DNA of 64,000 nt from Rhizobium mesosinicum (GCF_019511345.1 NZ_JAEUAK010000005.1:372001-436000); one strand, 5' to 3'; shown: positions 51,657 through 60,762, numbered from the stretch's first letter. Made by a program: numbers and translations. Notes: generated by a model not told the origin, from the letters alone.

Positions 51657-52496
51657 ATGAGCGCCATCGGACGGGCGATATGGTTCATCGAGAGCCATTT
51701 CGAAACCGATACAAGCCTCGACGAGATCGCGGACGCCGCCGGATTATCGCGGTATCATCTGTCGCGCGTGTTCGGTCTGGTGACCGGCCATTCGATCAGC
51801 GGTTATATCCGCGCACGGCGTCTGAGTGGCGCCGCGCTGTCTCTCATCTCAGGCTCATCCAACATTCTCGAAGTTGCCCTCGGCGCGGGCTACGGCTCGC
51901 ACGAGGCTTTCACCCGGGCCTTCCGCGACCAGTTCGGCATGACACCGGAAGCGGTGCGGCGACAAGGGCACATTCGCAATCTCGCTTTAATGGAGCCTAT
52001 CAGGATGAAAACCGCAAACCTTACCGATCTCGAACCGCCGCGTTTCGAAACGCTGCAGCCTATGCTTTTCGCCGGCCTCCAGGAAACCTACGCCTACGGC
52101 GGCAACGCCGCGATCCCCTCGCTCTGGCAGAAGTTCAACCAGCATTTCGGCCATATCCCCAACCAGAAGGGCAATATCGCCTACGGGATCTGCACGCATA
52201 TCGACGGCGAAAACGAGAAATTCCGTTACATGGCAGCCGTCGAAGTATCCGATGCTGACGAGCTGCCGGATGGCTTTGCAACACTGAAGCTGCCGGCCCA
52301 GCGCTACGCCGTCTTCTCCCACCGCGGTCATGTCTCAGGCATCCCCGCCACAATGGATCTGATCTTCGGCAACTGGTGGCCGACCTCGGGCCTCGAACAT
52401 GGCAGCGTGCCCGACATGTTCGAACGTTACGATAACCGCTTCGATCCTCATACGGGAATGGGGCTGACGGAAATCTGGCTGCCGATCAAGGAATAA
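51657..52496 (+). CDS. AraC-family regulator with GyrI-like ligand domain
   Basis: A 279-residue protein. The N-terminal AraC DNA-binding domain (about residues 1-105) reads AIWFIESHFETDTSLDEIADAAGLSRYHLSRVFGLVTGHSISGYIRARRLSGAALSLI and LEVALGAGYGSHEAFTRAFRDQFGMTPEAVRR. A GyrI-like small-molecule-binding domain follows (about 120-279), with LQPMLFAGLQETYAYGG, LPAQRYAVFSHRGHV and TGMGLTEIWLPIKE. This is the Rob/SoxS-like layout of drug-sensing activators. GGGAGAAGAG lies upstream of the ATG. It follows the TetR gene by about 100 bases; the targets are unknown. Confidence 0.9.
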   Translation: MSAIGRAIWFIESHFETDTSLDEIADAAGLSRYHLSRVFGLVTGHSISGYIRARRLSGAALSLISGSSNILEVALGAGYGSHEAFTRAFRDQFGMTPEAVRRQGHIRNLALMEPIRMKTANLTDLEPPRFETLQPMLFAGLQETYAYGGNAAIPSLWQKFNQHFGHIPNQKGNIAYGICTHIDGENEKFRYMAAVEVSDADELPDGFATLKLPAQRYAVFSHRGHVSGIPATMDLIFGNWWPTSGLEHGSVPDMFERYDNRFDPHTGMGLTEIWLPIKE

Positions 52497-52596
52497 AAGC
52501 CCGATCATTTTCGTATACCCCTTGCGGCGCTTGCCCGGCAGGTCCGCGACGATAGATTGTCCGCGTCCTTAGGTGACGCAAAGGGGAAATACGCCG

Positions 52597-53346
52597 ATGC
52601 AGGATATCATGACGCTCATTCAGGACCCGGCTGCCTGGGTGGCGCTTGTCACGCTCGTGGTGATGGAAGTGGTTCTCGGGATCGACAACCTGATCTTCAT
52701 CTCCATCCTCACCAACAAGCTGCCGCCCGAGCATCGGGAAAGAGCCCGCAAGACGGGTATCGCCCTTGCTCTCGTCATGCGTCTTGCCCTGCTCGGGACG
52801 GTCGCCTGGATCGTTCAGCTTACCGAACCGCTCTTTGAGCTTTTCGGCCACGGCTTCTCCTGGAAGGATCTCATCCTGATCGCCGGCGGTCTCTTCCTCG
52901 TCTGGAAGGCCACCAAGGAAATCCATCACAATGTCGATCCGGAGGATCATCAGGAGAATTTTATTGCTGGCAAGACAGGCACGAGCTTCGCCTCGGCGAT
53001 CGGCCAAATCCTGCTGCTCGATCTCGTCTTCTCGGTGGACAGCATCATCACCGCCGTCGGCATGACGCCGCATCTGCCGATCATGATCATTGCCGTCATT
53101 GCCGCTGTCACGGTCATGCTCGTCGCCGCAACGCCGCTCGCCAATTTCATCGAGCGCAACCCGACGATCGTCATGCTGGCCCTCGCCTTCCTGCTGATGA
53201 TCGGCACGACACTGATCGCCGACGGTATGGGCTTCCACGTGCCGAAGGGCTATGTCTACGCCGCCATGGCCTTCTCGGCCCTCGTCGAGGTGTTGAATAT
53301 GTTCGCGAGAAACGCGCGCCGGCGAAAGCGCGAGGGCGGCCACTAA
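52597..53346 (+). CDS. TerC-family integral membrane protein
   Basis: A 249-residue protein with seven membrane helices. TerC-family signatures are [25 protein letters not shown] and [18 protein letters not shown], both with the conserved acidic residues inside membrane segments that bind metal. Members export manganese or relate to tellurite resistance and help metalation of secreted proteins. The start ATG at 52597 follows GGGG at somewhat long spacing; a GTG at 52573 is an alternative. The C-terminus is basic ([10 protein letters not shown]), so it faces the cytoplasm. It is a single gene. Confidence 0.88.
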   Translation: MQDIMTLIQDPAAWVALVTLVVMEVVLGIDNLIFISILTNKLPPEHRERARKTGIALALVMRLALLGTVAWIVQLTEPLFELFGHGFSWKDLILIAGGLFLVWKATKEIHHNVDPEDHQENFIAGKTGTSFASAIGQILLLDLVFSVDSIITAVGMTPHLPIMIIAVIAAVTVMLVAATPLANFIERNPTIVMLALAFLLMIGTTLIADGMGFHVPKGYVYAAMAFSALVEVLNMFARNARRRKREGGH

Positions 53347-53696
53347 GGCCGTCCATCCATCTGAGACCCAATCGTCGCCTCCGCCTTACTCGGTAAGACG
53401 GAGGCAATGGCGGCCTTGCTGAAAAGCACAGACATCGCCTGCTTCATGTCGGCGGGCTTCACCTCGAAGAACAGATCATCCGAAGCGTCCGCCGGAGAGG
53501 CCGGACGAAACCCGCCAAAAGCGGTTTTTCTTGACGCGCCCTTTTGAATATGGCCTAAGCGCAGCCATCAGGATAATCGGCCGATTATGCGGGCAGACGC
53601 CTTCCTCCAGCCGATTTCCGATAGATATCTGCATTCTCCAGGCCGGACGTCGCTTTCATTGAAAAGCCGCTCGGCATTCATTGACGGGCACATAAA
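53347..53696. other. Intergenic region between terC-type gene and gltX
   Basis: The 350-base interval holds a TTGACG hexamer at 53531-53536, a possible -35 for gltX, and GGCGG-rich stretches. An open frame on the minus strand (53346-53567) has no start codon near its beginning and is treated as spurious. I see no RNA gene or strong terminator. Confidence 0.5.
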
Positions 53697-55151
53697 ATGA
53701 CAGCTTCCGGCGTCCGCGTCCGCATCGCTCCCTCGCCGACCGGCGAGCCGCATGTCGGCACCGCTTACATCGCTCTCTTCAACTATCTCTTTGCCAAGAA
53801 GCACGGCGGCGAGTTCATCCTGCGCATCGAGGATACCGATGCGACGCGCTCGACCCCTGAATTCGAAACGAAAGTGCTGGATGCGCTGAAGTGGTGCGGG
53901 CTGGAATGGAAGGAAGGCCCCGATATCGGCGGCCCCTACGGCCCCTATCGCCAGTCCGACCGCAAGGACATGTACCAGCCCTACGCGCAGGAATTGCTGG
54001 ACAAGGGCCATGCCTTCCGCTGTTTCTGCACGCCTGAGCGTCTGGAGCAGATGCGCGAGACCCAGCGCGCCGCCGGCAAGCAGCCGAAATATGACGGTCT
54101 CTGCCTGAGCCTCACAGCTGAAGAAGTCACGGCCAAGATGACATCAGGCGAAAGCTCCGTCATCCGCATGAAGATTCCGACCGACGGCTCCTGCGATTTC
54201 ACCGATGGCGTCTATGGCGACGTGTCGATCCCGTGGGATTCCGTCGATATGCAGGTGCTCATCAAGGGCGACGGCATGCCGACCTATCATATGGCAAACG
54301 TCATCGACGACCATCTGATGAGGATCACCCATGTCGCGCGTGGCGAGGAATGGCTCGCCTCCGTGCCGAAGCATATCCTGCTTTATCGGTATTTTGGCTG
54401 GGACCAGCCGGTGTTCATGCATTTGTCGTTGATGCGCAACGCCGACAAGTCGAAGCTGTCGAAGCGCAAGAACCCGACTTCGATCTCCTACTATTCCGCG
54501 CTCGGCTATATCCCGGAAGCGTTGATGAATTTCCTCGGCCTGTTCTTCATCCAGATCTCCGAGGGCGAAGAACTGCTGACCATGGACGAGCTCTCCGAAA
54601 AGTTCGACCCGGACAACCTGTCCAAGGCCGGCGCGATCTTCGATATCCAGAAGCTCGACTGGCTGAACGGCCGCTGGATCCGCGAGAAGCTGTCGGAAGA
54701 GGATTTCCGCGACCGCGTGCTGACCTGGGCGATGGAAAACGATCGCCTTATGGCTGGCCTGCGCCTGTCGCAGACGCGCATTTCCAAGCTCGGCGAACTG
54801 CCGGATCTTGCAGGCTTCTTGCTGAAGTCCGATCTCGGCCTGCAGCCGTCCGACTTCGCGAAGATCAAGTCGCCGCCGGAAGAGATCCTCGAGATCCTCA
54901 ATACCGTCCAGCCGGATCTCGAAAAGATCCTGGAGTGGAACGTCGAGACGATCGAAGCCGAATTGCGTGCCGTCGCCGATCGCATGGGCAAGAAGCTGAA
55001 GGTCGTGGTAGCCCCTCTCTTCGTTGCCGTTTCCGGCTCGTCGCGCTCGCTGCCGCTCTTCGATTCCATGGCGATCCTCGGCCGTTCGGTCGTGCGCCAG
55101 CGCCTGAAGCTCGCCTCGCAGGCCGTCGCCGCCCTCGTCGGCTCGAAGTAA
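53697..55151 (+). CDS. gltX: Glutamate-tRNA ligase
   Basis: A 484-residue class I aminoacyl-tRNA synthetase charging tRNA-Glu; in bacteria with GatCAB it may also mischarge tRNA-Gln. The HIGH-type motif is APSPTGEPHVGTAY (HVGT at residues 19-22) and the KMSKS-type motif reads DKSKLSKRKN. FILRIEDTDATRSTPE, YGPYRQSDRKDMY and MPTYHMANVIDDHLMRITHVARGEEWLAS are further conserved segments. The C-terminal helical anticodon-binding part ends SQAVAALVGSK. No strong ribosome-binding site is visible. lysS follows after 21 bases, so the two synthetase genes are cotranscribed. Confidence 0.95.
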   Translation: MTASGVRVRIAPSPTGEPHVGTAYIALFNYLFAKKHGGEFILRIEDTDATRSTPEFETKVLDALKWCGLEWKEGPDIGGPYGPYRQSDRKDMYQPYAQELLDKGHAFRCFCTPERLEQMRETQRAAGKQPKYDGLCLSLTAEEVTAKMTSGESSVIRMKIPTDGSCDFTDGVYGDVSIPWDSVDMQVLIKGDGMPTYHMANVIDDHLMRITHVARGEEWLASVPKHILLYRYFGWDQPVFMHLSLMRNADKSKLSKRKNPTSISYYSALGYIPEALMNFLGLFFIQISEGEELLTMDELSEKFDPDNLSKAGAIFDIQKLDWLNGRWIREKLSEEDFRDRVLTWAMENDRLMAGLRLSQTRISKLGELPDLAGFLLKSDLGLQPSDFAKIKSPPEEILEILNTVQPDLEKILEWNVETIEAELRAVADRMGKKLKVVVAPLFVAVSGSSRSLPLFDSMAILGRSVVRQRLKLASQAVAALVGSK

Positions 55152-55172
55152 GAACAGTCAGAGGATTTCGAC

Positions 55173-56669
55173 ATGGCTGACAACAAGACCGAAAGCACCC
55201 TTTCCTCCGACGCAACGGAAGTGCGCGCCCAGAAGCTGAAGCTGCTGCGCGAGCAGATCGGCGACGTCTATCCGGCACATTTCCACCGGACGATGACCAA
55301 TGCCGAATTGGCTGCGAAATACGAGGGCCTGGAACCCGACGTCGAGACACAGGATATCGTGACGGTCGCCGGCCGCGTCTACTCGTCGCGCAACTCCGGC
55401 ATGTTCATGGACATCCACGATGCCGGCGGCAAGATCCAGATTTTCAGCCACAAGGATACGACCTCGGAAGAGGCCCGCGCGCTTCTGCCGATGATCGACA
55501 TCGGCGACATTATCGGCGTCACCGGCATCGTGCGCCGCACCAAGCGCGGCGAACTGACGATCAACGCTCAGAAGATCGAGATGCTGACGAAGTCACTGCT
55601 GCCGATGCCCGAAAAGTGGCACGGCCTCTCCGACATCGAGCTGCGCTACCGCAAGCGCCACCTTGACATCATGACCAACGAGGAATCGAAGCTGCGCTTC
55701 CAGCAGCGTTCGAAGATCCTCTCCGGTATCCGCCGTTTCATGGAAGACGACGGCTTCATGGAAGTCGAAACGCCGATGCTGCACTCGGTCTACGGCGGCG
55801 CCACCGCCGAGCCCTTCAAGACGCATCACAACACGCTGAAGCTCGACATGTACCTGCGCATCGCGCCGGAACTGTTCCTGAAGCGCACGCTGGTTTCGGG
55901 CCTCACCGACAAGGTGTTCGAGATCAACCGTAACTTCCGCAACGAAGGCGTCTCCACCCGGCACAATCCGGAATTCACCATGATGGAGTGCTACTGGGCC
56001 TATGCCGATTACGAGGACATTATGGACCTCGTCGAGCGGCTGTTCGAGAGCTTAGCGCTCTCGATCCACGGCACGACGGAATTCCCCTTCGGCGACAAGA
56101 CGCTGTCCTTCAAGGGACCGTTCAAGCGTGTTCCGATGCCTGATGCCGTCAAGGAAGTCACCGGCATCGATTTCCTGGCGATGAAGACCGACGAGGAAGC
56201 CCGCGCCGCCGCCAAGGCTGCCGGATTCGAGGTCGAGAAGGACTGGACCTGGGGCGAATGCCTGGCCTTCATCTTCGAAGAGAAGGTCGAGCAGACGCTG
56301 ATCCAGCCCTCCCACGTCACGCATTTCCCGAAGGACATCTCTCCTTTCGCCAAGGAAGTCCCCGGCGAGCCGCGCCTCGTCGAACGCTTCGAAACCTATT
56401 GCAACGCCTGGGAACTCGGCAACGCCTTCTCCGAACTCAACGATCCGGAAGAGCAGCGCCGCCGCATGGTAGAGCAGCTCGAGCAGGCCCATGCCCGCGG
56501 CGAGAAGGCAAAACAGCTCGACGAGGAATTCCTCGATGCGATCGACCAGGGCATGCCGCCCGCCGGCGGCCTCGGCATCGGCGTCGACCGCCTGATTATG
56601 CTGCTCACCAATGCGCCGTCGATCCGCGACGTCATCCTCTTCCCGGCCCGCCGCAGCAAAGCGGACTGA
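55173..56669 (+). CDS. lysS: Lysine-tRNA ligase, class II
   Basis: A 498-residue class II lysyl-tRNA synthetase. The N-terminal OB-fold anticodon domain contains VTVAGRVYSSRNSGMFMDIHDAGGKIQIF. The catalytic domain shows motif 1 (GFMEVETPMLHSVYGGATAEPF), motif 2 (FEINRNFRNEGVSTRHNPEFTMMECYWAYADY) and motif 3 (GGLGIGVDRLIMLLT). The C-terminus ends in the usual ILFPARR. GAGGATTTC precedes the ATG. It is second in the gltX-lysS unit and ends at the terminator at 56693-56722. Confidence 0.96.
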   Translation: MADNKTESTLSSDATEVRAQKLKLLREQIGDVYPAHFHRTMTNAELAAKYEGLEPDVETQDIVTVAGRVYSSRNSGMFMDIHDAGGKIQIFSHKDTTSEEARALLPMIDIGDIIGVTGIVRRTKRGELTINAQKIEMLTKSLLPMPEKWHGLSDIELRYRKRHLDIMTNEESKLRFQQRSKILSGIRRFMEDDGFMEVETPMLHSVYGGATAEPFKTHHNTLKLDMYLRIAPELFLKRTLVSGLTDKVFEINRNFRNEGVSTRHNPEFTMMECYWAYADYEDIMDLVERLFESLALSIHGTTEFPFGDKTLSFKGPFKRVPMPDAVKEVTGIDFLAMKTDEEARAAAKAAGFEVEKDWTWGECLAFIFEEKVEQTLIQPSHVTHFPKDISPFAKEVPGEPRLVERFETYCNAWELGNAFSELNDPEEQRRRMVEQLEQAHARGEKAKQLDEEFLDAIDQGMPPAGGLGIGVDRLIMLLTNAPSIRDVILFPARRSKAD

Positions 56670-56692
56670 GACTCGAATTTCCTGGACATGAA

Positions 56693-56722
56693 AGAGGGAG
56701 CGGCCGAAAGGACGCTCCCTCT
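56693..56722. terminator. Bidirectional terminator between lysS and a small monooxygenase-type gene
   Basis: AGAGGGAGCG / CGCTCCCTCT is a perfect ten-base stem with a ten-base loop. Flanks are GAAA on the left and GTTTA on the right, giving a short T-tract on both strands. Confidence 0.8.
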
Positions 56723-56724
56723 GT

Positions 56725-57027
56725 TTATGGTGATTGATGAAATACCGTGCCGATCGTCCATGAGACCGTGGTTTGATCGATCACTTCGTGCACGGGCGAA
56801 TCCGCCAACTCGCGCATGAGTCGACTGGCGGAATCCGATGCCTGCCTGGCGGTGTCCCAGATCACCATATCGGTAATGGTACCATCCTCGTGTTCAACCA
56901 TAATCCTTGAACGGAAGCCCGGCTGCCGGCGCAGCCAGGGTTCGACATCAGCATTGGCTGCCAGAAAATCCTGAGCGACGAGCCCATCCTTCAAACGAAA
57001 AGAGGTTATTTCGATTGCATGTGCCAT
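56725..57027 (-). CDS. Small dimeric alpha/beta-barrel (antibiotic monooxygenase-like) protein
   Basis: A 100-residue protein with the ferredoxin-like beta-alpha-beta pattern of the ABM/dimeric barrel group: AHAIEITSFRLKDG, FLAANADVEPWLRRQPGFRSRIMVEHEDGTITDMVIW and DSASRLMRELADSPVHEVID. No catalytic residues can be picked out, since the family acts without cofactor. It follows the SDR gene by 15 bases on the same strand and is thus in its operon, so both may work on one small carbonyl or quinone compound. Confidence 0.75.
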   Translation of the reverse strand: MAHAIEITSFRLKDGLVAQDFLAANADVEPWLRRQPGFRSRIMVEHEDGTITDMVIWDTARQASDSASRLMRELADSPVHEVIDQTTVSWTIGTVFHQSP

Positions 57028-57042
57028 ATTGCCAGTCTCAGC

Positions 57043-57795
57043 TCAGATCATATATCCGCCCGCGACCTCGATCGTCTGTGCGTTGATCCACGCGCCATCG
57101 TCGGATGCAAGCATGGCGATGACGCGGCCGACATCTTCCGGCTCGCCGATACGACCAAGCGCGGTCTGCGAGGCAAGCAGTGCTGCAAATTCCGGATTCT
57201 TGTCCAGCGCCGCGTCGGCAAGATTGGTGCGGATGGGACCGGGCGAAATGGCGTTGGCGCGAATCCCGCGGCCGCCGAACTCCTTCGCCTGATAGCGCGT
57301 CAGCGTCTCAAGTCCGGACTTGAGAGCCGCATAAGGCGCAACGCCAGCCGTTGCGACGCGAACGGAAGCGCTCGTCACGTTCAGGATCACGCCTCCGTCC
57401 GCCATCTGCGGCAAGAGCGCCTGCGTCAGGAAGAACGGTCCCTTCAAATGAACATTCATGAGGGCGTCGAACTGCTCCTTGGTAACCGTCTCCATGAGAT
57501 TGAACATGCCGAAACCGGCATTATTGACGAGGCAATCGAAATCGCTGCGCCCCCAATAGGTGGAAAGCAGTCGTTTGACCTCTTCCACGAAGGCGGGGAA
57601 GCTGTCGGCATCGCCGACATCGAGAGCGAGAGCCACGGCCTGCCCGCCCTCCGCCTTGATCTCGGCCACCACCTCATCTGCGCCCGGCTTGTAGCTGTTA
57701 TAGGTGAGGACAACGCCCATGCCACGTCTGGCGCATTCCCGCGCCGCTGACTGGCCGATGCCACGGCTTCCGCCGGTGATGATTGCAATCTTCAT
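57043..57795 (-). CDS. Short-chain dehydrogenase/reductase
   Basis: A 250-residue classical SDR. The nucleotide motif is TGGSRGIG at residues 7-14, NNAG follows at 91-94, and the catalytic Ser142-Tyr155-Lys159 are in TSASVRVATAGVAPYAALKS. The C-terminus (NAQTIEVAGGYMI) is typical of FabG-like reductases. Tyr-Asn after the third strand (LTYNSYKPGA) suggests NADP preference. AAGGAG lies upstream of the ATG. It is divergent from an AraC-type regulator gene across 132 bases containing a near-perfect palindrome, so it is probably induced by that regulator. Confidence 0.93.
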   Translation of the reverse strand: MKIAIITGGSRGIGQSAARECARRGMGVVLTYNSYKPGADEVVAEIKAEGGQAVALALDVGDADSFPAFVEEVKRLLSTYWGRSDFDCLVNNAGFGMFNLMETVTKEQFDALMNVHLKGPFFLTQALLPQMADGGVILNVTSASVRVATAGVAPYAALKSGLETLTRYQAKEFGGRGIRANAISPGPIRTNLADAALDKNPEFAALLASQTALGRIGEPEDVGRVIAMLASDDGAWINAQTIEVAGGYMI

Positions 57796-57894
57796 CTCTG
57801 TCTCCTTTGCTTCGATGGTCGGAAGCTATGGGAAACGGCCGGCAGACACGCCGCCGGAAACTGCCTCGTTCTTGCCTATTCCTGCTTTTGTCTT

Positions 57895-57910
57895 GCGCGT
57901 GATCACGTGC
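57895..57910. promoter_or_regulatory. Palindrome between SDR and araC-type genes
   Basis: GCGCGTGATCACGTGC is a 16-base palindrome with one mismatched pair; the inner CGTGATCACG is perfect. It lies 18 bases upstream of the AraC-type start in the divergent interval. If a GTG at 57907 were the true start, the site would overlap it. Confidence 0.35.
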
Positions 57911-57927
57911 TGGTCCAGGATTTTGGT

Positions 57928-58818
57928 ATGGAAACAATGCTCCGCGAATTGCGCCGCTTGACGGCCCATGCCGAAAACCGGCCTACGCAGACCGGCATAC
58001 CAGGGATCGTGATGGTCAAGGGAGAAATCCCCCAACACAAGCTTAGCGCTGTCTATGAACCGATGATCAATCTGATCCTCGATGGCAGCAAGACGCTGAC
58101 AATCGCCGGCCGCGACTATTATTATGATCCCGCCAGCTATTTTGTGATTACGGTCGATATGCCGGCGACCGGCATGGTGCGGCAGAGCGGCCCCGACAGG
58201 CCCTATATCGGCGTCAGCCTTTCGCTTGATCCGGCACGTGTCGCGGCCCTCCTCCTGGATATTCCACAGCAATCCTATCTGGCGGGGCAGAACGGTGGCT
58301 ACTCCGTTTGCCGCATGACTCCGGAACTTCTGAACGCATGGCTGCGAATGCTGCAACTGATGGAGCGCCCGCAGGATATTCCTGCCCTCGCCCCAGCCTA
58401 TGAGCGCGAGATCCTCTATCGCGTGCTGCAAGGACCGCAGGGCTGGATGCTGCGCGATATCGCAGCACCCGACAGTGCCCTGTCGCAGGTAAGGCTTGCC
58501 GTCCGTTGGGTTCGTGAACACTACGCTGAAGCGGTCGAGGTCGAAAAACTTGCCACCCTCGCCTCCATGAGCGTCTCGGCCTTTCACCGTCATTTCAAGG
58601 CTGTGACGGCGATGAGCCCGATCCAGTACCAGAAGCGTATCCGTCTCCTGCAGGCCCGCCAGTTGCTGATTGCCCAATCCGGAAACGCATCCTCGGTCGC
58701 CTATGCCGTGGGCTATGAGAGCGCTTCGCAATTCACCCGAGAATATGCGCGCCTCTTCGGCCAGCCGCCTGGGCGCGATATATCCTCGATAAGGGAAAAC
58801 ATCAGGCCGGCAGCCTAA
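57928..58818 (+). CDS. AraC-family transcriptional regulator
   Basis: A 296-residue regulator. The N-terminal AraC_N cupin-like domain includes TGIPGIVMVKGEIPQHKLSAVYEPMINLILDGSKTLTIAGRDYYYDPASYFVITVDMPATG. The C-terminal domain has both helix-turn-helix units: VEKLATLASMSVSAFHRHFKAVTAMSPIQYQKRIRLLQAR and ASSVAYAVGYESASQFTREYARLFGQPP. Regulators of this type commonly sit beside SDR or aldo/keto reductase genes that they activate, as here. I chose the ATG at 57928, with AGGA upstream, over a GTG at 57907. Confidence 0.92.
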   Translation: METMLRELRRLTAHAENRPTQTGIPGIVMVKGEIPQHKLSAVYEPMINLILDGSKTLTIAGRDYYYDPASYFVITVDMPATGMVRQSGPDRPYIGVSLSLDPARVAALLLDIPQQSYLAGQNGGYSVCRMTPELLNAWLRMLQLMERPQDIPALAPAYEREILYRVLQGPQGWMLRDIAAPDSALSQVRLAVRWVREHYAEAVEVEKLATLASMSVSAFHRHFKAVTAMSPIQYQKRIRLLQARQLLIAQSGNASSVAYAVGYESASQFTREYARLFGQPPGRDISSIRENIRPAA

Positions 58819-58830
58819 TCGTTGTCGGAC

Positions 58831-59553
58831 CTAGTGGCCGCTCTTGACAGGCGCTTCCTCTGCAGGAGCAGCCTCCGCTGGGGTGGCTGCATCCTTGGCC
58901 GCTTGTTCTTCAGCGGACGGCTCCTCGGGTTCCTTGGCCGGCGCCCCACCTGCTGCCTTGCCTTCTCCCTTGGTGGAAGCGACGGCAACCGGATCGATGC
59001 AATCGGCAGGATCCTTGAGGCTGGCGTTCAGCGCCGCAATCTGATCCTCTGGCAGGTCGATGCGCTCTCCATAGAAGAGCCCCCGCTCGCTGGCCTTGCC
59101 GTCATAGTAGCGGGCCGTATAGGGCTTGTCGTTCAGTCCTTCGACGATTTTGTCGGGATGCGCGATATAGACCACGTCAGCGCCGATCGCCCGACCGCGA
59201 ATATCCGAGCGCAGTGTCGGACCATTTTCATCGAGCACCACGACCTGTACGAGGTCGGGCTTTTGAGCCGCATACACGGCCTGCGCGACACGCAACGCCG
59301 TCTTGATGCGCGTCATGCCGTCTACGGGTTCGGTTTTGATGTATTTGCGGACCCAGACGTGGTCCTGCTTCTTGATCGTCACGAGATTGACGTCGGTGCA
59401 GGCAACGCCATCGGCTGATTCCCCGTCGCCCAGCAGCCTGTCTTTACCGACATAGACTGCAGCACCGCCGGAAACGCCCGCCAACAGGGCGCTGCCACCG
59501 ATGATCAAAGCCAATTTCCGGGAAGGCCGGAACATGCGCAGTAAGGCCTTCAC
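58831..59553 (-). CDS. Hypothetical single-helix membrane protein with acidic Ala/Pro-rich tail
   Basis: A 240-residue protein of unknown function. Residues about 12-32 form one membrane helix or uncleaved signal (LALIIGGSALLAGVSGGAAVYV). A globular periplasmic part follows, with DGMTRIKTALRVAQAVYAAQKPDLVQVVVLDENGP and RYYDGKASERGLFYGERIDLPED, then a tail from about residue 195 made of Ala, Glu, Pro and Lys ending VKSGH. I use a GTG at 59553 because GGAG stands eight bases before it. It probably faces the periplasm. It converges with the AraC-type gene. Confidence 0.65.
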   Translation of the reverse strand: MKALLRMFRPSRKLALIIGGSALLAGVSGGAAVYVGKDRLLGDGESADGVACTDVNLVTIKKQDHVWVRKYIKTEPVDGMTRIKTALRVAQAVYAAQKPDLVQVVVLDENGPTLRSDIRGRAIGADVVYIAHPDKIVEGLNDKPYTARYYDGKASERGLFYGERIDLPEDQIAALNASLKDPADCIDPVAVASTKGEGKAAGGAPAKEPEEPSAEEQAAKDAATPAEAAPAEEAPVKSGH

Positions 59554-59733
59554 GCCAACTGCTCCGCCATCTAAAAACTCCAACGCAATACAAGTGGCTG
59601 TGAAACTAAGGGAAATGACGTTTCGGAATCTTTAAGTGACCCGGCAGACTTTGTCCCGAACTGGCAAAATACCAAAAAAGGTCCAGCCGCCAATGCGCTT
59701 GCCAGACCGCTGAAACGCATGCTCTAAAATGCC

Positions 59734-60642
59734 ATGGCCTTCACGCTTCGCCAGATCCAGTACTTCATCGCCGTTGCCGAACAGGGTTCGGTCACGCGTG
59801 CCGCGCAGAACCTGTCGATCTCCCAATCCTCGATAACGGAGGCGCTGAAGGAACTCGAAAACGACCTTGGCGTCGTGCTGTTCGAGCGTCACCCACGCGG
59901 GCTCTCGATCACCCACAACGGCCATCAGTTCCTGCGGCACGCCACGAAAATCCTGGCAACGGTTTCGGATGCCCGCACCAGCTTCTCCGGCCAGCGGAAC
60001 ATACCCTCCGGCACGCTCAATATAGGCGTCACCTCGCTCGTCGCGGGCTATGTGCTCTCGGATCTGCTGGCCCGCTATCGCCGCGCCTGCCCAGGCGTGG
60101 AGGTCAGCGCCATCGAGGACAACGGCAGTTACCTCGAGCATTTGCTGGTCGGCGGCGAGCTGGATGTCGCTGTCATGGTGATTTCAAATCTGCGTGATCG
60201 CATGGCGCTGCAGGCCGAAATCCTTGAAACCTCTCCCTACCGCCTCTGGCTGCCGATGGGTCATCCGCTGGTTTCAGCCGATATCATCTCCGTTGCCGAT
60301 ATCGCCCGCGAGCCTTTGATCATGCTGACGGTGGATGAAATCGAGGAGAATACAGGCAAGCTGCTGACCGCGCTCGGCGCCCGCCCGCACGTCGCCTTCC
60401 GTACCCGTTCGGTGGAAGCGGTGCGCAGCCTGGTCGCGACAGGTGCGGGCGTAGCGCTCTTGCCCGATCTCGTCTATCGTCCGTGGTCGCTTGAAGGCGA
60501 CCGCATCGAAAGCCGCGACGTTTCCGGTTCTCTGCCTGTCGTGCAGGTCGGCATGGTCTGGCGCAAGGGCTCCAGCCTGCCGCAAGCGGCACGCGATTTC
60601 GTTGCCATCGCAGAGAACATGCGATCGGGAAGATCTCGTTAG
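59734..60642 (+). CDS. LysR-family regulator next to a polyamine-type transporter
   Basis: A 302-residue regulator. The helix-turn-helix is MAFTLRQIQYFIAVAEQGSVTRAAQNLSISQSSITEALKELENDLGVVLFERHPRGLSIT, followed by the effector domain (GTLNIGVTSLVAGYVLSDLL, GVALLPDLVYRPWSLEG). It lies immediately upstream of, and on the same strand as, a spermidine/putrescine-type transporter, so it is likely to control it. A perfect palindrome begins right after its stop codon at 60643. A related half-site TTTCGGAA lies upstream of the gene itself near 59620, consistent with autoregulation. Confidence 0.92.
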   Translation: MAFTLRQIQYFIAVAEQGSVTRAAQNLSISQSSITEALKELENDLGVVLFERHPRGLSITHNGHQFLRHATKILATVSDARTSFSGQRNIPSGTLNIGVTSLVAGYVLSDLLARYRRACPGVEVSAIEDNGSYLEHLLVGGELDVAVMVISNLRDRMALQAEILETSPYRLWLPMGHPLVSADIISVADIAREPLIMLTVDEIEENTGKLLTALGARPHVAFRTRSVEAVRSLVATGAGVALLPDLVYRPWSLEGDRIESRDVSGSLPVVQVGMVWRKGSSLPQAARDFVAIAENMRSGRSR

Positions 60643-60661
60643 ATATCGGAATTTCCGATAT
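60643..60661. promoter_or_regulatory. LysR-type operator palindrome upstream of the transporter genes
   Basis: ATATCGGAA-T-TTCCGATAT is a perfect 19-base palindrome. It contains the LysR box pattern T-N11-A as T-CGGAATTTCCG-A (60646-60658). It lies directly after the regulator's stop codon and about 100 bases before the binding-protein start, where an activator site would be expected. Confidence 0.6.
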
Positions 60662-60762
60662 AGCCTTTCTGATAAATGAATTTGCGAAACCGGCCGTTCC
60701 GCGTCACCTTTTCTTCCGGGAACAAAACGCCGCAAAAGCGGCACCGAACCGGGAGACAGACG

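Noticed and set aside
53346-53567. Minus-strand open frame of about 74 codons containing DDLFFEVKPADMKQAMSVLF
   Set aside because: It has no ATG, GTG or TTG start near its beginning and no ribosome-binding site, and it overlaps the end of the terC-type gene. It may be chance or a decayed remnant.
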